64,000 nt of DNA, from NCBI RefSeq assembly GCF_000022065.1, contig NC_011898.1, positions 2,286,501 through 2,350,500 of the forward strand, read 5' to 3'. The DNA is from Ruminiclostridium cellulolyticum H10 (lineage in GTDB: Bacteria; Bacillota; Clostridia; Acetivibrionales; DSM-1351). The notes beneath the pieces are model-generated. The model did no database searches and was not told the origin of the DNA. It worked only from the letters and a program-made list of their open reading frames with translations. Of this stretch, positions 30,149 through 37,769 are shown in pieces; the first letter of the stretch is position 1, and each line of letters starts with the position of its first letter. Position numbers and translations under genes: made by a program.

Positions 30149-31039
30149 TTAAATTACTCTTTTTGCACCTATGTAAGTCCCCTGATATTCAGATAAACTC
30201 TGAATAAGTACTTTTCCTTTGGAAGTTGATGCGTGGATAAATTGGTTGTTACCTAAGTAAATACCCACATGGTCTATAGCACCAGCTGATTTTCTGGAAG
30301 ATGCATCAAAGAACAGTAAGTCACCAGGCCTTAAAGCGGTCTTAGAAACTTTTGTACCGTTTGAATACATACTAGATGATGAACTGTTGAGGCTAATACC
30401 AAAGTTCTTGAATACATAGCCTACAAAACCAGAGCAATCAAAGCCGCTTGGGCTTTTCCCACCATAAACATACTTTACACCAATAAACTTCTTTGAGTAT
30501 GCAATTACTCTGCCAACAAGAGAATTATCCTCCTCGCTGACAAATGTTGCAGCTTCCGTAGAACGGGAAGTTTTTGTTGAATTCGCTGCTGAAGAAACAA
30601 ATTTCTTTGAAACGTATCCAACCTTTGAACCCACTTTAATCTTGTGCCATTCAGTTAATGTGTCCAATATTTGTATGCTGGTTCCCTTTTTAAGAGAACT
30701 GATTATCTTGCTACTTGTATCGGCACCCTCCCTGAAATTGACACCATTAGCATTAATACTTCCTTTTGTGGCTAAAACCTTTATGTAGTCATCGCTTACC
30801 CAACCGGTCTTTCCATCAAAAGAAATCTTGTACCAACCGCTAGACTTATCAAGCACTGAAACTCTCTTATTTGAAAGTTTAGTGATGATACTTGCTGAAG
30901 TATTAGGGCCTTTCCTTACATTGACACCAGTACCCTGAATCTGGGCTGCCTGTGAAGCAGCCATAACTGCAGAGCATACTAGCACAAGTGAAAAAGCAAA
31001 AATACAACCGACAAGTACCTTGGTAATCTTACCTGTCAT
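30149..31039 (-). CDS. Secreted NlpC/P60 cell-wall hydrolase with two SH3b domains
   Basis: A 296-residue exported peptidoglycan endopeptidase, probably cutting D-Glu-mDAP stem peptides. Residues 1-33 are a signal peptide. Two SH3b domains follow (about 35-90, VNVRKGPNTSASIITKL; about 95-150, VNFREGADTSSKIISSL). The NlpC/P60 domain runs from about 175 to 296, with catalytic Cys in GFDCSGFVGYVF, His in AIDHVGIYLG and a later polar residue. It is preceded by a c-di-AMP riboswitch, which couples its expression to the second messenger, as known for several wall hydrolases in Gram-positives. Confidence 0.95.
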   Translation of the reverse strand: MTGKITKVLVGCIFAFSLVLVCSAVMAASQAAQIQGTGVNVRKGPNTSASIITKLSNKRVSVLDKSSGWYKISFDGKTGWVSDDYIKVLATKGSINANGVNFREGADTSSKIISSLKKGTSIQILDTLTEWHKIKVGSKVGYVSKKFVSSAANSTKTSRSTEAATFVSEEDNSLVGRVIAYSKKFIGVKYVYGGKSPSGFDCSGFVGYVFKNFGISLNSSSSSMYSNGTKVSKTALRPGDLLFFDASSRKSAGAIDHVGIYLGNNQFIHASTSKGKVLIQSLSEYQGTYIGAKRVI

Positions 31040-31051
31040 TGGCCCCTCCTA

Positions 31052-31180
31052 TAGTAGCGCTTCCGAAGTTAGCTGACGGGCTCGGGCAATAGGACCTCCC
31101 TACCATTCAATAAAAGAATAAAGAATGGATTAACCCCAAATCTTGGTTCCTCCGTACCTCTTTCGAGGATTCAGCTTTTT
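31052..31180 (-). ncRNA. c-di-AMP riboswitch (ydaO/yuaA class)
   Basis: On the minus strand the 5' part reads GAATCCTCGAAAGAGGTACG then GAGGAACC (31145-31175), the middle has TTTGGGGTTAATCC, and the 3' part has GAGCCCGTCAGCTAAC followed by TTCGGAAGCG (31058-31085). These conserved blocks, in this order, are those of the ydaO class. It ends a few bases before the ribosome site of the NlpC/P60 gene. In this class ligand binding turns expression off. Confidence 0.93.
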
Positions 31181-31192
31181 AATTTCGTTATT

Positions 31193-31221
31193 ATTATATT
31201 TAATTTATTACAATTTGTCAA
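31193..31221 (-). promoter_or_regulatory. SigA promoter of the riboswitch-wall hydrolase transcript
   Basis: TTGACA at 31216-31221, 17 bases, TATAAT at 31193-31198 (minus strand), both perfect consensus boxes just before the riboswitch. Confidence 0.85.
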
Positions 31222-31278
31222 ACTTTTAGTAATAAACCAGCAATTTTTTGGTAATGTTTTTGTAATATTGATATCGGT

Positions 31279-31812
31279 TTACACTTTTTTCCACATAATT
31301 ACTGCATGCTCAGTTATTTTATGAAAACCATACAACGTTTCAAAATCGCATTCGCTAAAACCACATTTTTCCCAGAAATTTATACCTAGGGTATTACTTT
31401 TGCTTACCGAAAGGCCTACAGTATTCACATTATACTTATTCTTGAAATGATCAACCAGAATACTAATCACTTTTTGCCCGTAGCCCTTTGATTGGTATGG
31501 CAAGTCGATAGCTATTGAATTTATCCACAGTATTTTTTCCTTAACAGACAATGAGCCTTTAATCAGTCCGATTGAGTTTCTGTTAATTGAGGAATTCTTT
31601 GTTTCTAAAATAATATCCAAAAAGAATACATTATTCTGAGATATAAACTCTGCAATCTGATTTGAAAAAGTGTCATAGCTAATAGAACCATAAACACCTG
31701 TTGCATATTTAAATACATCTGTGTTTTGGTAGAATGAATAGATATTTTCAATACTTCCGTAATTAATGTTTTTTATTCTCAAATCATTTTTTAATATATC
31801 TACCTTTATCAT
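31279..31812 (-). CDS. GNAT-family N-acetyltransferase
   Basis: A 177-residue protein. The acetyl-CoA loop is seen in LPYQSKGYGQKVISILVDHF (Q/RxxGxG/A), and the later VGLSVSKSNTLGINFWEKCG followed by FSECDFETLYGFH is typical of GNAT enzymes. The substrate cannot be told from sequence. Its start at 31812 has no strong GGAGG, and the gene has no close partner. Confidence 0.85.
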   Translation of the reverse strand: MIKVDILKNDLRIKNINYGSIENIYSFYQNTDVFKYATGVYGSISYDTFSNQIAEFISQNNVFFLDIILETKNSSINRNSIGLIKGSLSVKEKILWINSIAIDLPYQSKGYGQKVISILVDHFKNKYNVNTVGLSVSKSNTLGINFWEKCGFSECDFETLYGFHKITEHAVIMWKKV

Positions 31813-31897
31813 AATACCATATCCTTACTTAAAGATATTGATACAATGAATTATACCAAAGAATTAAGTAAAAGGAACTGTATATATTAGGAAATAT

Positions 31898-31926
31898 TTG
31901 ACATACATTATAAATACTATTATTTT
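31898..31926 (+). promoter_or_regulatory. Possible promoter of the 31970 small gene
   Basis: TTGACA at 31898-31903 and TATTTT at 31921-31926, 17 bases apart. The -10 box is poor. Confidence 0.4.
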
Positions 31927-31969
31927 TAATATATAAATCATTTTACAAAAGATAGAAAGGGACAGAGAA

Positions 31970-32197
31970 ATGTGTCAGGTATTTAATGAGGAATTGTTTG
32001 AATGTTCGTTTATAACTATCTCATTGTTACTGGAAATCTTTAAAAAAAATCTAATAGATATAACTGACTTTAAGAGCAATACTGAAATTAAAATCAGTTA
32101 TATCCAAGATAACCTTGAGCATATAAATCAAATTGAAAGAAGGTCATTAATTGAAAGTGTAATACGTGAATGTATTGAAATTAACCGCAGTTTTTAA
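31970..32197 (+). CDS. Small hypothetical protein
   Basis: A 75-residue product (MCQVFNEELFECSFI, then amphipathic helices rich in Leu and Ile and a C-terminal ECIEINRSF). AAAGGGACAGAGA is upstream of the ATG. No membrane segment and no known domain are seen. Its last codons overlap the 3' end of the small Spo0E-like gene on the other strand by 4 bases. The function is unknown, and expression is unproven. Confidence 0.5.
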   Translation: MCQVFNEELFECSFITISLLLEIFKKNLIDITDFKSNTEIKISYIQDNLEHINQIERRSLIESVIRECIEINRSF

Positions 32198-32349
32198 TTT
32201 AAACTATAAAATTTCAAAATTAAATCGTCTAATCTTTTACTGATACTAAGAATGTCGTGTTTAGCCCATGGTTCATTATCCAACAAATCATAAAGCTGCT
32301 GCTTTAAACACTCGACTTCTTTGTTAAGTGTATAAATATTTGTTTGCAT
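32194..32349 (-). CDS. Spo0E-like sporulation phosphatase, very small
   Basis: The 51-residue frame starts at ATG 32349. The sequence around residues 37-44 (SKRLDDLI) fits the Spo0E family signature SxxLDxLI, and a coiled N-terminal helix (LNKEVECLKQQLYDLL) precedes it, giving the two-helix hairpin of this family. Spo0E-like proteins (RapA-unrelated aspartyl phosphatases) dephosphorylate Spo0A~P and hold back sporulation. Many family members are this short, and the window has other sporulation genes. The target is inference. Confidence 0.75.
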   Translation of the reverse strand: MQTNIYTLNKEVECLKQQLYDLLDNEPWAKHDILSISKRLDDLILKFYSLN

Positions 32350-32373
32350 TATGTAACCCCACTTCTTTTCTTT

Positions 32374-32426
32374 GGTAAAATATGTATTTATTTTACCATT
32401 ATTTTGTATTTAAGTAAATACATATT
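32374..32426. repeat. Overlapping inverted repeats between divergent spo0E-like and marR genes
   Basis: AATATGTATTTA (32379-32390) and TAAATACATATT (32415-32426) are perfect 12-base arms. Inside the first arm GGTAAAATA (32374-32382) pairs with TATTTTACC (32389-32397). They may be an operator or a terminator-like structure for the Spo0E-like gene; the sequence alone cannot decide. Confidence 0.55.
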
Positions 32427-32468
32427 CTAAATTTTATAAGCTTGTTATTTAATTTTTTAATAAAACAA

Positions 32469-32522
32469 TTTACTTTTTTTTCTTTCGGTAGTATATTTAA
32501 ATAAAATAGTTTGAAATTCAAA
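32469..32522 (+). promoter_or_regulatory. marR promoter with palindromic operator
   Basis: TTTACT (32469-32474), 17 bases, TATATT (32492-32497). The 13-base palindrome TTTGAAATTCAAA at 32510-32522 lies just after the expected start point. The same palindrome overlaps the -35 box of the yhgE promoter at 33031-33043, so it is a candidate MarR operator. Confidence 0.65.
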
Positions 32523-32542
32523 TTAAGTGAGGATTAAGAATT

Positions 32543-33013
32543 ATGAATTCAGAAACAGAAAACAGTTTATTTATTGTGGATGAATTGTTCAGAAAGCTTT
32601 TTAATAAGTACAATAAACTTGAGAGTAAAAAATTTTTTAGTAAAACACTTGATGATCTTACTGTTATTGAAATTAATACTATATTGGTTATAGGTCATGG
32701 CGAGGAAGATAAAAAGATGTCCGAGATTGCAAACACTTTGGGCGTCACTTTCGGCACTCCTACAGTAACTGTTGACAGACTTATAAAAAAAGGTTATGTC
32801 ATCAGAAGGAGAGACAATGAAGACAGAAGGCAGGTTTTTATTTCTCTTTCTAAAACCGGAAAAGATGTCTTTGAATCTATTATAATGATTAGGAATATAC
32901 TTGCAGAAAAAATATACGGAATCCTTAGTGAAGACGAAAGAAAAGTTCTGATTAATATACTTTCATCACTTAATTCAAACTTTGATGAAATTTTTAGCTT
33001 CAAAAATAAGTAG
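32543..33013 (+). CDS. MarR-family transcriptional regulator
   Basis: A 156-residue protein with the winged helix-turn-helix of MarR: MSEIANTLGVTFGTPTVTVD (recognition helix) and the wing IRRRDNEDRRQVFISLSKTG. N- and C-terminal helices suit a dimer. GAGG lies upstream of the ATG. The next gene downstream, after 109 bases, codes for a YhgE/Pip membrane protein that shares the palindrome in its promoter, so this regulator probably controls both genes. MarR proteins commonly release DNA on binding a small aromatic or lipophilic ligand. Confidence 0.92.
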   Translation: MNSETENSLFIVDELFRKLFNKYNKLESKKFFSKTLDDLTVIEINTILVIGHGEEDKKMSEIANTLGVTFGTPTVTVDRLIKKGYVIRRRDNEDRRQVFISLSKTGKDVFESIIMIRNILAEKIYGILSEDERKVLINILSSLNSNFDEIFSFKNK

Positions 33014-33030
33014 TTTTTTTGTCGAAATGC

Positions 33031-33060
33031 TTTGAATTTCAAATTATCCTAAATTACAAT
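33031..33060 (+). promoter_or_regulatory. yhgE promoter overlapped by MarR-type operator
   Basis: TTGAAT (33032-33037), 17 bases, TACAAT (33055-33060). The 13-base palindrome TTTGAATTTCAAA occupies 33031-33043, covering the -35 box, and is the reverse complement of the site at 32510-32522. Confidence 0.65.
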
Positions 33061-33122
33061 ATTCGAGGTGATGAAGTAAAAATAAAGCGAACATCTATCG
33101 AGAAAAAAGGAGGTAAAAATTT

Positions 33123-35336
33123 ATGCAAACATTGAAAAAGTATAAGAAATTTGCCGTAATCGTGGCAGTTATACTAATTCCATTGGTCTACAGTTTCTTC
33201 TATCTTGATGCTTTTTGGGATCCATACAGCAAACTTGACAAACTTCCTGTAGCCGTGGTAAACCAGGATAACGGAGCAACTATCGACGGCGAAAACAGAA
33301 ATCTGGGAAAAGAAATTACAGACAATCTAAAAACCGATAAAAATCTTAAATGGGTTATTACGTCGGAATCTGATGCAAAGGACGGTTTAGAGAACAGAAG
33401 GTATTACGCAATGATTAGTATACCTGGAGATTTCTCAAAAAATATTTCTTCAGCAGCAGACATTGACAAGACTCAGGGTAATCTGATATATACCGTTAAT
33501 GAAAAGGGAAATTACCTGGCAAGTCAGGTGCTGAGCAGGGTCACATTAGAGTTTAAGGATAAAATTTCCAAATCTGTTTCTGAAGAAATTGTAGGAACCC
33601 TTTTAGATCAGATAAAGGACCTTCCTACTAGTCTAAAAGAACTTGATGATGGCTTAAAGGAAATAAAAGACGGAGCAGAACTACTCTATGACAGCAATGG
33701 TAAAATTGTAGACGGACAGAAGAATTTTAATGACGGTGTTAATAAGCTGAACAACGGACTTGCAGATGCCAATAATGGTTCAAAGACTCTTATACAAGGT
33801 TCAAAACAGCTTAGCGACGGTGCAGAACTATTCTACAGAAATTTATCAGGCGGCTCAGGTAAAATGACAGCTCTGGTTAACGGTTCAAATACTTTTATGT
33901 CAGGTCTGTCAAATCTGAATTCGGGTTTAAACCAGTTGAATTCCAGCATTACAGAAGCAGCTCCGCAAATATCTCAGTTGTCTAAAGGAACCTTGGACTT
34001 AAACAGCGGAGTACAGTCCTATACATCAGGTGTTGACAAGTATATTGAATCGGTAAACAAGGTTTCTCAGACTCAATCTGCTTTGGCAAACTCTATTCAA
34101 AAATACGTGGCAAGTCATCCTGAAGCATTGACAGACCCAAATTTCAAGGCTGTAATCGCTACTCTGGAGGCCTCAAAGTCTGTTCCTGAACAGCTTAAAA
34201 CCGCCGGAGGGCAGCTTTCTTCCGCCGGAAAACTACTTACTGACGGTTCAGGCAAGGTTGCAGGTGGAGTCTCACAGTTGACTACCCAGTTGAGTTCAGC
34301 AGCACAAGGTATAAATAAACTTGCTGCAGGATCAAATGAATTGAACAAATCATACCCCATGATTAACCAAGGTATCCTTGATACTGCCTCCAGCATCAAA
34401 ACTGCATCCGATAAATCCAAGGAACTTTCTTCAGGGGCTTCATCGGTTAATGACGGAGTTGCAAAACTTTCAAGCGGTATTTCAGAACTGGCAGCCGGCA
34501 GCGAGGAATTATCCAAGAATTCTGGAGTGTTACTTGACGGTGAAACAAAGATTCAGGACAGTTTAGGCAAACTTAAGGATGGGGTAACAGAAGCAAGCAG
34601 CGGTGTGTCCTCTTCCCTTCTAAAGGCTGATGGTAAATTAAACGGTACAGAAGGCCTAAAGGAATATGCAGCAGATCCTGTTAAAATAACAGAAAAGAAG
34701 GTTTACGGTATTCCTGACTATGGTACTGCGTTTACACCTTATTTTGTATCACTATCACTTTGGGTTGGTGCATTGCTGATGTTCTTTGCAATTTATCTGG
34801 ATGAGGAAGTAAGGTTTCGCAAATTCTCCTCCAAGTCTAAAGGTATTATGAGATTTTTTGCATATACTTTAATAGGTATTGCCCAGGCTCTTGTATTAGA
34901 CTTTGTCATAGTAAAAGGTTTACATTTGGAAGTTGCAAATATGGGGCTTTTTGTGCTGACTAGTATAATAATATCATTGTCATTTACATCAATTATGAGA
35001 TTTTTACTAGTACAGTTAAGAGATGTAGGCAAGTTCCTTGCAATTCTGCTATTGATATTACAGCTTACTTCATGTGGAGGAACCTTCCCTATGGAACTTG
35101 TTCCACGATTCTTCAATGTACTTAATCCGTTTATGCCAATGACATATTCGGTTAATGCGTTAAGAGAAGTAATTGCAGGTATCAATAATGGATTCCTTGC
35201 ACAGAACCTTATTGTTTTAGTTACCGTAATGATAGGATTTCTTATATTGAACCTTGTAGTATCAAAGCTTAGATTTGGAAGCATTTCTTCTGATTCTGAT
35301 GATTTTGTTAAAATATCCGAAGAAGTTTCAGCATAA
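33123..35336 (+). CDS. YhgE/Pip-family membrane protein (ABC-2-like, phage-infection-protein type)
   Basis: A 737-residue integral membrane protein. One N-terminal membrane segment (FAVIVAVILIPLVYSFFY) is followed by a large outside region of about 500 residues with many heptad-like repeats (ELDDGLKEIKDGAELL, ELSSGASSVNDGVAKL), and a C-terminal ABC-2-like domain with several membrane segments (FRKFSSKSKG, LQLTSCGGTFPMELVPRFF). This is the architecture of YhgE/Pip and the phage infection protein. Relatives are linked to export of lipids or peptides and to phage adsorption; the function here is unknown. The repeats share about 20 copies of an SxG/DGxxxL pattern. Confidence 0.9.
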   Translation: MQTLKKYKKFAVIVAVILIPLVYSFFYLDAFWDPYSKLDKLPVAVVNQDNGATIDGENRNLGKEITDNLKTDKNLKWVITSESDAKDGLENRRYYAMISIPGDFSKNISSAADIDKTQGNLIYTVNEKGNYLASQVLSRVTLEFKDKISKSVSEEIVGTLLDQIKDLPTSLKELDDGLKEIKDGAELLYDSNGKIVDGQKNFNDGVNKLNNGLADANNGSKTLIQGSKQLSDGAELFYRNLSGGSGKMTALVNGSNTFMSGLSNLNSGLNQLNSSITEAAPQISQLSKGTLDLNSGVQSYTSGVDKYIESVNKVSQTQSALANSIQKYVASHPEALTDPNFKAVIATLEASKSVPEQLKTAGGQLSSAGKLLTDGSGKVAGGVSQLTTQLSSAAQGINKLAAGSNELNKSYPMINQGILDTASSIKTASDKSKELSSGASSVNDGVAKLSSGISELAAGSEELSKNSGVLLDGETKIQDSLGKLKDGVTEASSGVSSSLLKADGKLNGTEGLKEYAADPVKITEKKVYGIPDYGTAFTPYFVSLSLWVGALLMFFAIYLDEEVRFRKFSSKSKGIMRFFAYTLIGIAQALVLDFVIVKGLHLEVANMGLFVLTSIIISLSFTSIMRFLLVQLRDVGKFLAILLLILQLTSCGGTFPMELVPRFFNVLNPFMPMTYSVNALREVIAGINNGFLAQNLIVLVTVMIGFLILNLVVSKLRFGSISSDSDDFVKISEEVSA

Positions 35337-35371
35337 CTAAACATATTTTTAATAATTTACAAAATTAGTAA

Positions 35372-35406
35372 ACTGGTATAGCTTTTAGCTGTGCCAGTTT
35401 TTTATT
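35372..35406 (+). terminator. Terminator of the yhgE-like gene
   Basis: Arms AACTGGTATAGC and GCTGTGCCAGTT around a short loop, followed by T5-6. Confidence 0.8.
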
Positions 35407-35498
35407 GGAAGCATATCTTTAACGTTTTTTTAACAAAATATTATTAACGGTATAAAAATTATCATATAGCCAGAATCTGGCAGACGGAGGTATGAGCA

Positions 35499-35648
35499 AT
35501 GAGAAATAGAAAAATCGATGATGACTCACTTTTAACCGTTTTTGAACGCATTATAAATAGTATTCCCATCAGATTTCATAGTAACAACAGGGAGAATTCT
35601 TATGATGACAGCAAAATGTCTGAGGAAGATATCGAAAAGTTCAGGTAA
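35499..35648 (+). CDS. Small hypothetical protein
   Basis: A 49-residue frame beginning MRNRKIDDDSLLTVFERIIN. GGAGG at 35486-35490 is 8 bases upstream of the ATG, and a terminator follows the stop codon. An earlier ATG in another frame at 35492 ends after four codons and could be a leader of no meaning. The protein is charged and has no membrane segment or known domain. The signals for expression are good, but the function is unknown. Confidence 0.6.
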   Translation: MRNRKIDDDSLLTVFERIINSIPIRFHSNNRENSYDDSKMSEEDIEKFR

Positions 35649-35662
35649 TCTTTCTTTATTTT

Positions 35663-35694
35663 TAGACTATGGCCGTAATACCATAGTCTTTTTC
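35663..35694 (+). terminator. Terminator of the 49-codon gene
   Basis: GACTATGG and CCATAGTC around an 8-base loop, then T5. Confidence 0.8.
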
Positions 35695-35721
35695 ATTTTG
35701 TAAATTATATTCATGTAAGTA

Positions 35722-35749
35722 TTGACAAATATGTATTCCGTTTTATAAT
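35722..35749 (+). promoter_or_regulatory. Promoter of the metY-like gene
   Basis: TTGACA (35722-35727), 16 bases, TATAAT (35744-35749). The leader of about 55 bases has no SAM or T-box motif that I can see. Confidence 0.75.
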
Positions 35750-35810
35750 CTTTTGTTATAAGGAAATATTATTCGTTTTAAAACATTTTTAATTCATATG
35801 AGGTGATTAT

Positions 35811-37079
35811 ATGTCATGGAAAATTGAAACAAAGTGCCTCCAGGAAGGCTATAAACCTGAAAACGGTCAGCCCCGTGTACTTCCTATTTACCAAAGCACA
35901 ACCTACAAATATGACTCAACCGAGCATGTTGCCAAACTCTTTGACTTATCGGTTCCGGGGCATATGTATTCCAGAATCAGCAATCCCACAGTAGAATGTG
36001 TTGAAAATAAGATTGCAGCATTGGAAGGCGGTGTCGGTGCTCTCTGCACCTCGTCCGGACAAGCTGCCTCTCTGATATCCATTCTAAATATATGCGAAGC
36101 AGGAGATCATTTTGTATGTTCCGGCACAATCTACGGAGGCACAATCAATCTCTTTGGTGCCAGTTTGAAAAAGCATGGAATAAGCGTAACCTTTATTGAC
36201 CAGGACAGCTCAGAGGAAGAGATTCAAAAGGCTTTTCAGCCCAACACAAAAGCTCTTTTCGGTGAATCTATTGCCAATCCTAAAATCAGTGTACTCGACA
36301 TAGAGAAGTTTGCAAAAATAGCACATAAAAACAATGTTCCCCTTATTATTGACAATACCTTTGCAACACCTATTTTGCTAAGGCCTATAGAACATGGTGC
36401 GGATATTGTAATACACTCCACTACAAAATACATGGATGGACATGCTGTATGCATCGGCGGAGTTATAGTTGACTCCGGCAACTTCAACTGGGAAAGCGGC
36501 AAATTCCCCGGTTTAACTGAACCTGATGAAACCTACCATGGTATGGTTTATACAAGAGACTGCGGTAAAGCTGCATATATAACTAAAGCCAGAGTACAGC
36601 TTATAAGGGATTACGGGTGTTGTATGTCGGCAAATAATGCATTTTTACTTAATCTTGGACTTGAAACTCTGCACTTGAGAATGGAACGTCACTGTCAAAA
36701 CGCCAAAAAAGTTGCGGAATACCTTGCAACAAGCGACAAAGTAATATCTGTTAGCTACCCTACCCTGCCCGGTGATCCTTATCACTCTCTTGCTGAGAAG
36801 TATCTTCCAAAGGGCTGCAGCGGAGTTGTGTCTTTCAGAATTAAAGGCGGCAGAGAAGGTGCAGTCAAGTTTATGGATAAGTTAAAGCTTGCCGCGATAG
36901 TTGTTCACGTCGCAGATTGCAGAACAGCTGTACTTCACCCTGCAAGTTCCACTCACAGACAATTAAGTGATGAGCAGCTTGTACAGGCTGGGATCGACCC
37001 GGGTCTTATCCGTTTTTCAGTAGGTCTTGAAAATGTTGATGATATTATAGTTGACATAAAACAAGCTTTGGAAGATTAA
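35811..37079 (+). CDS. O-acetylhomoserine sulfhydrylase / methionine gamma-lyase family enzyme
   Basis: A 422-residue PLP enzyme of the Cys/Met metabolism family. The PLP lysine is in HSTTKYMDGH (about residue 204), with YSRISNPT and the substrate-side DNTFATP seen upstream. The end HPASSTHRQLSDEQLVQAGI and IRFSVGLENVDDI is characteristic of the MetY branch. The likely reaction is sulfide plus O-acetylhomoserine to homocysteine; methionine gamma-lyase activity is the main alternative. An Lrp/AsnC regulator is the next gene, 85 bases downstream, and may control it. Confidence 0.85.
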   Translation: MSWKIETKCLQEGYKPENGQPRVLPIYQSTTYKYDSTEHVAKLFDLSVPGHMYSRISNPTVECVENKIAALEGGVGALCTSSGQAASLISILNICEAGDHFVCSGTIYGGTINLFGASLKKHGISVTFIDQDSSEEEIQKAFQPNTKALFGESIANPKISVLDIEKFAKIAHKNNVPLIIDNTFATPILLRPIEHGADIVIHSTTKYMDGHAVCIGGVIVDSGNFNWESGKFPGLTEPDETYHGMVYTRDCGKAAYITKARVQLIRDYGCCMSANNAFLLNLGLETLHLRMERHCQNAKKVAEYLATSDKVISVSYPTLPGDPYHSLAEKYLPKGCSGVVSFRIKGGREGAVKFMDKLKLAAIVVHVADCRTAVLHPASSTHRQLSDEQLVQAGIDPGLIRFSVGLENVDDIIVDIKQALED

Positions 37080-37164
37080 AATAATAACATGGATAATATT
37101 GCTATTTTATGTACATTGTTATCCATATTCCTTTGTACCAGTCCACATTTAATGAGGTGTTTAT

Positions 37165-37647
37165 ATGCAATTTACTTTTGACGAATTAGATAAACAAATT
37201 CTTGAACTATTACAGGCTGACCCGGTAATATCAAATAAAGATCTTGCCGAAAAAGTAGGGCTGTCACCCTCCGCATGTCTAGGTCGCACCAAAAGACTCA
37301 AAGAAATAGGTGTTATAAAAAAATTTGCAGCAGTTATGGATGAAAAAAAACTGGGATATGAAGTTATATCATTTACCTTTGTAAACCTTTCGCCTCACAA
37401 CAGGGATATTACAAATGCATTCCTCTCAAAAATCAATGAAACGCCTCAGATACTTGAATGCTACAATATTACAGGAAGCTGGGATTATCTTATTAAAATT
37501 GCTGCCCACAACCTAGCTGATTGCCGGGACTTTCTTATAGATACTCTTCTGTCATTTCCGGGCGTAAACAAGATTGAAACCAGTATGGTGCTAAGCACTG
37601 ACAAACAGAGTTTCTGTCTGCCGGTTGATTCGGTTGTTGAAAAATAG
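37165..37647 (+). CDS. Lrp/AsnC-family transcriptional regulator
   Basis: A 160-residue protein with an N-terminal helix-turn-helix (DKQILELLQADPVISNKDLA, then EKVGLSPSACLGRTKRL) and a C-terminal RAM ligand-binding domain (ECYNITGSWDYLIKIAAHNL). Such regulators respond to amino acids and often act on a neighbouring gene. The neighbour is metY-like, which suggests control of sulfur amino acid metabolism. Confidence 0.92.
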   Translation: MQFTFDELDKQILELLQADPVISNKDLAEKVGLSPSACLGRTKRLKEIGVIKKFAAVMDEKKLGYEVISFTFVNLSPHNRDITNAFLSKINETPQILECYNITGSWDYLIKIAAHNLADCRDFLIDTLLSFPGVNKIETSMVLSTDKQSFCLPVDSVVEK

Positions 37648-37688
37648 CTAGGCTGTTAGACGGTAAAATGTTATACTAATATAAATTA

Positions 37689-37723
37689 AAAAATAAGTTG
37701 CAATTTATTGCAGCTTATTTTTT
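37689..37723 (+). terminator. Terminator after the Lrp regulator
   Basis: AAATAAGTTGCAA and TTGCAGCTTATTT with a short loop, then a T-run. Confidence 0.75.
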
Positions 37724-37769
37724 ACAAAATCCTTAATTGTTTATAAATATGCATGTCAGGAGCTTAAAA

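Noticed and set aside
35650-35810. SAM or T-box riboswitch before metY
   Set aside because: The leader is only about 55 bases from the promoter to the ATG and shows none of the conserved blocks.
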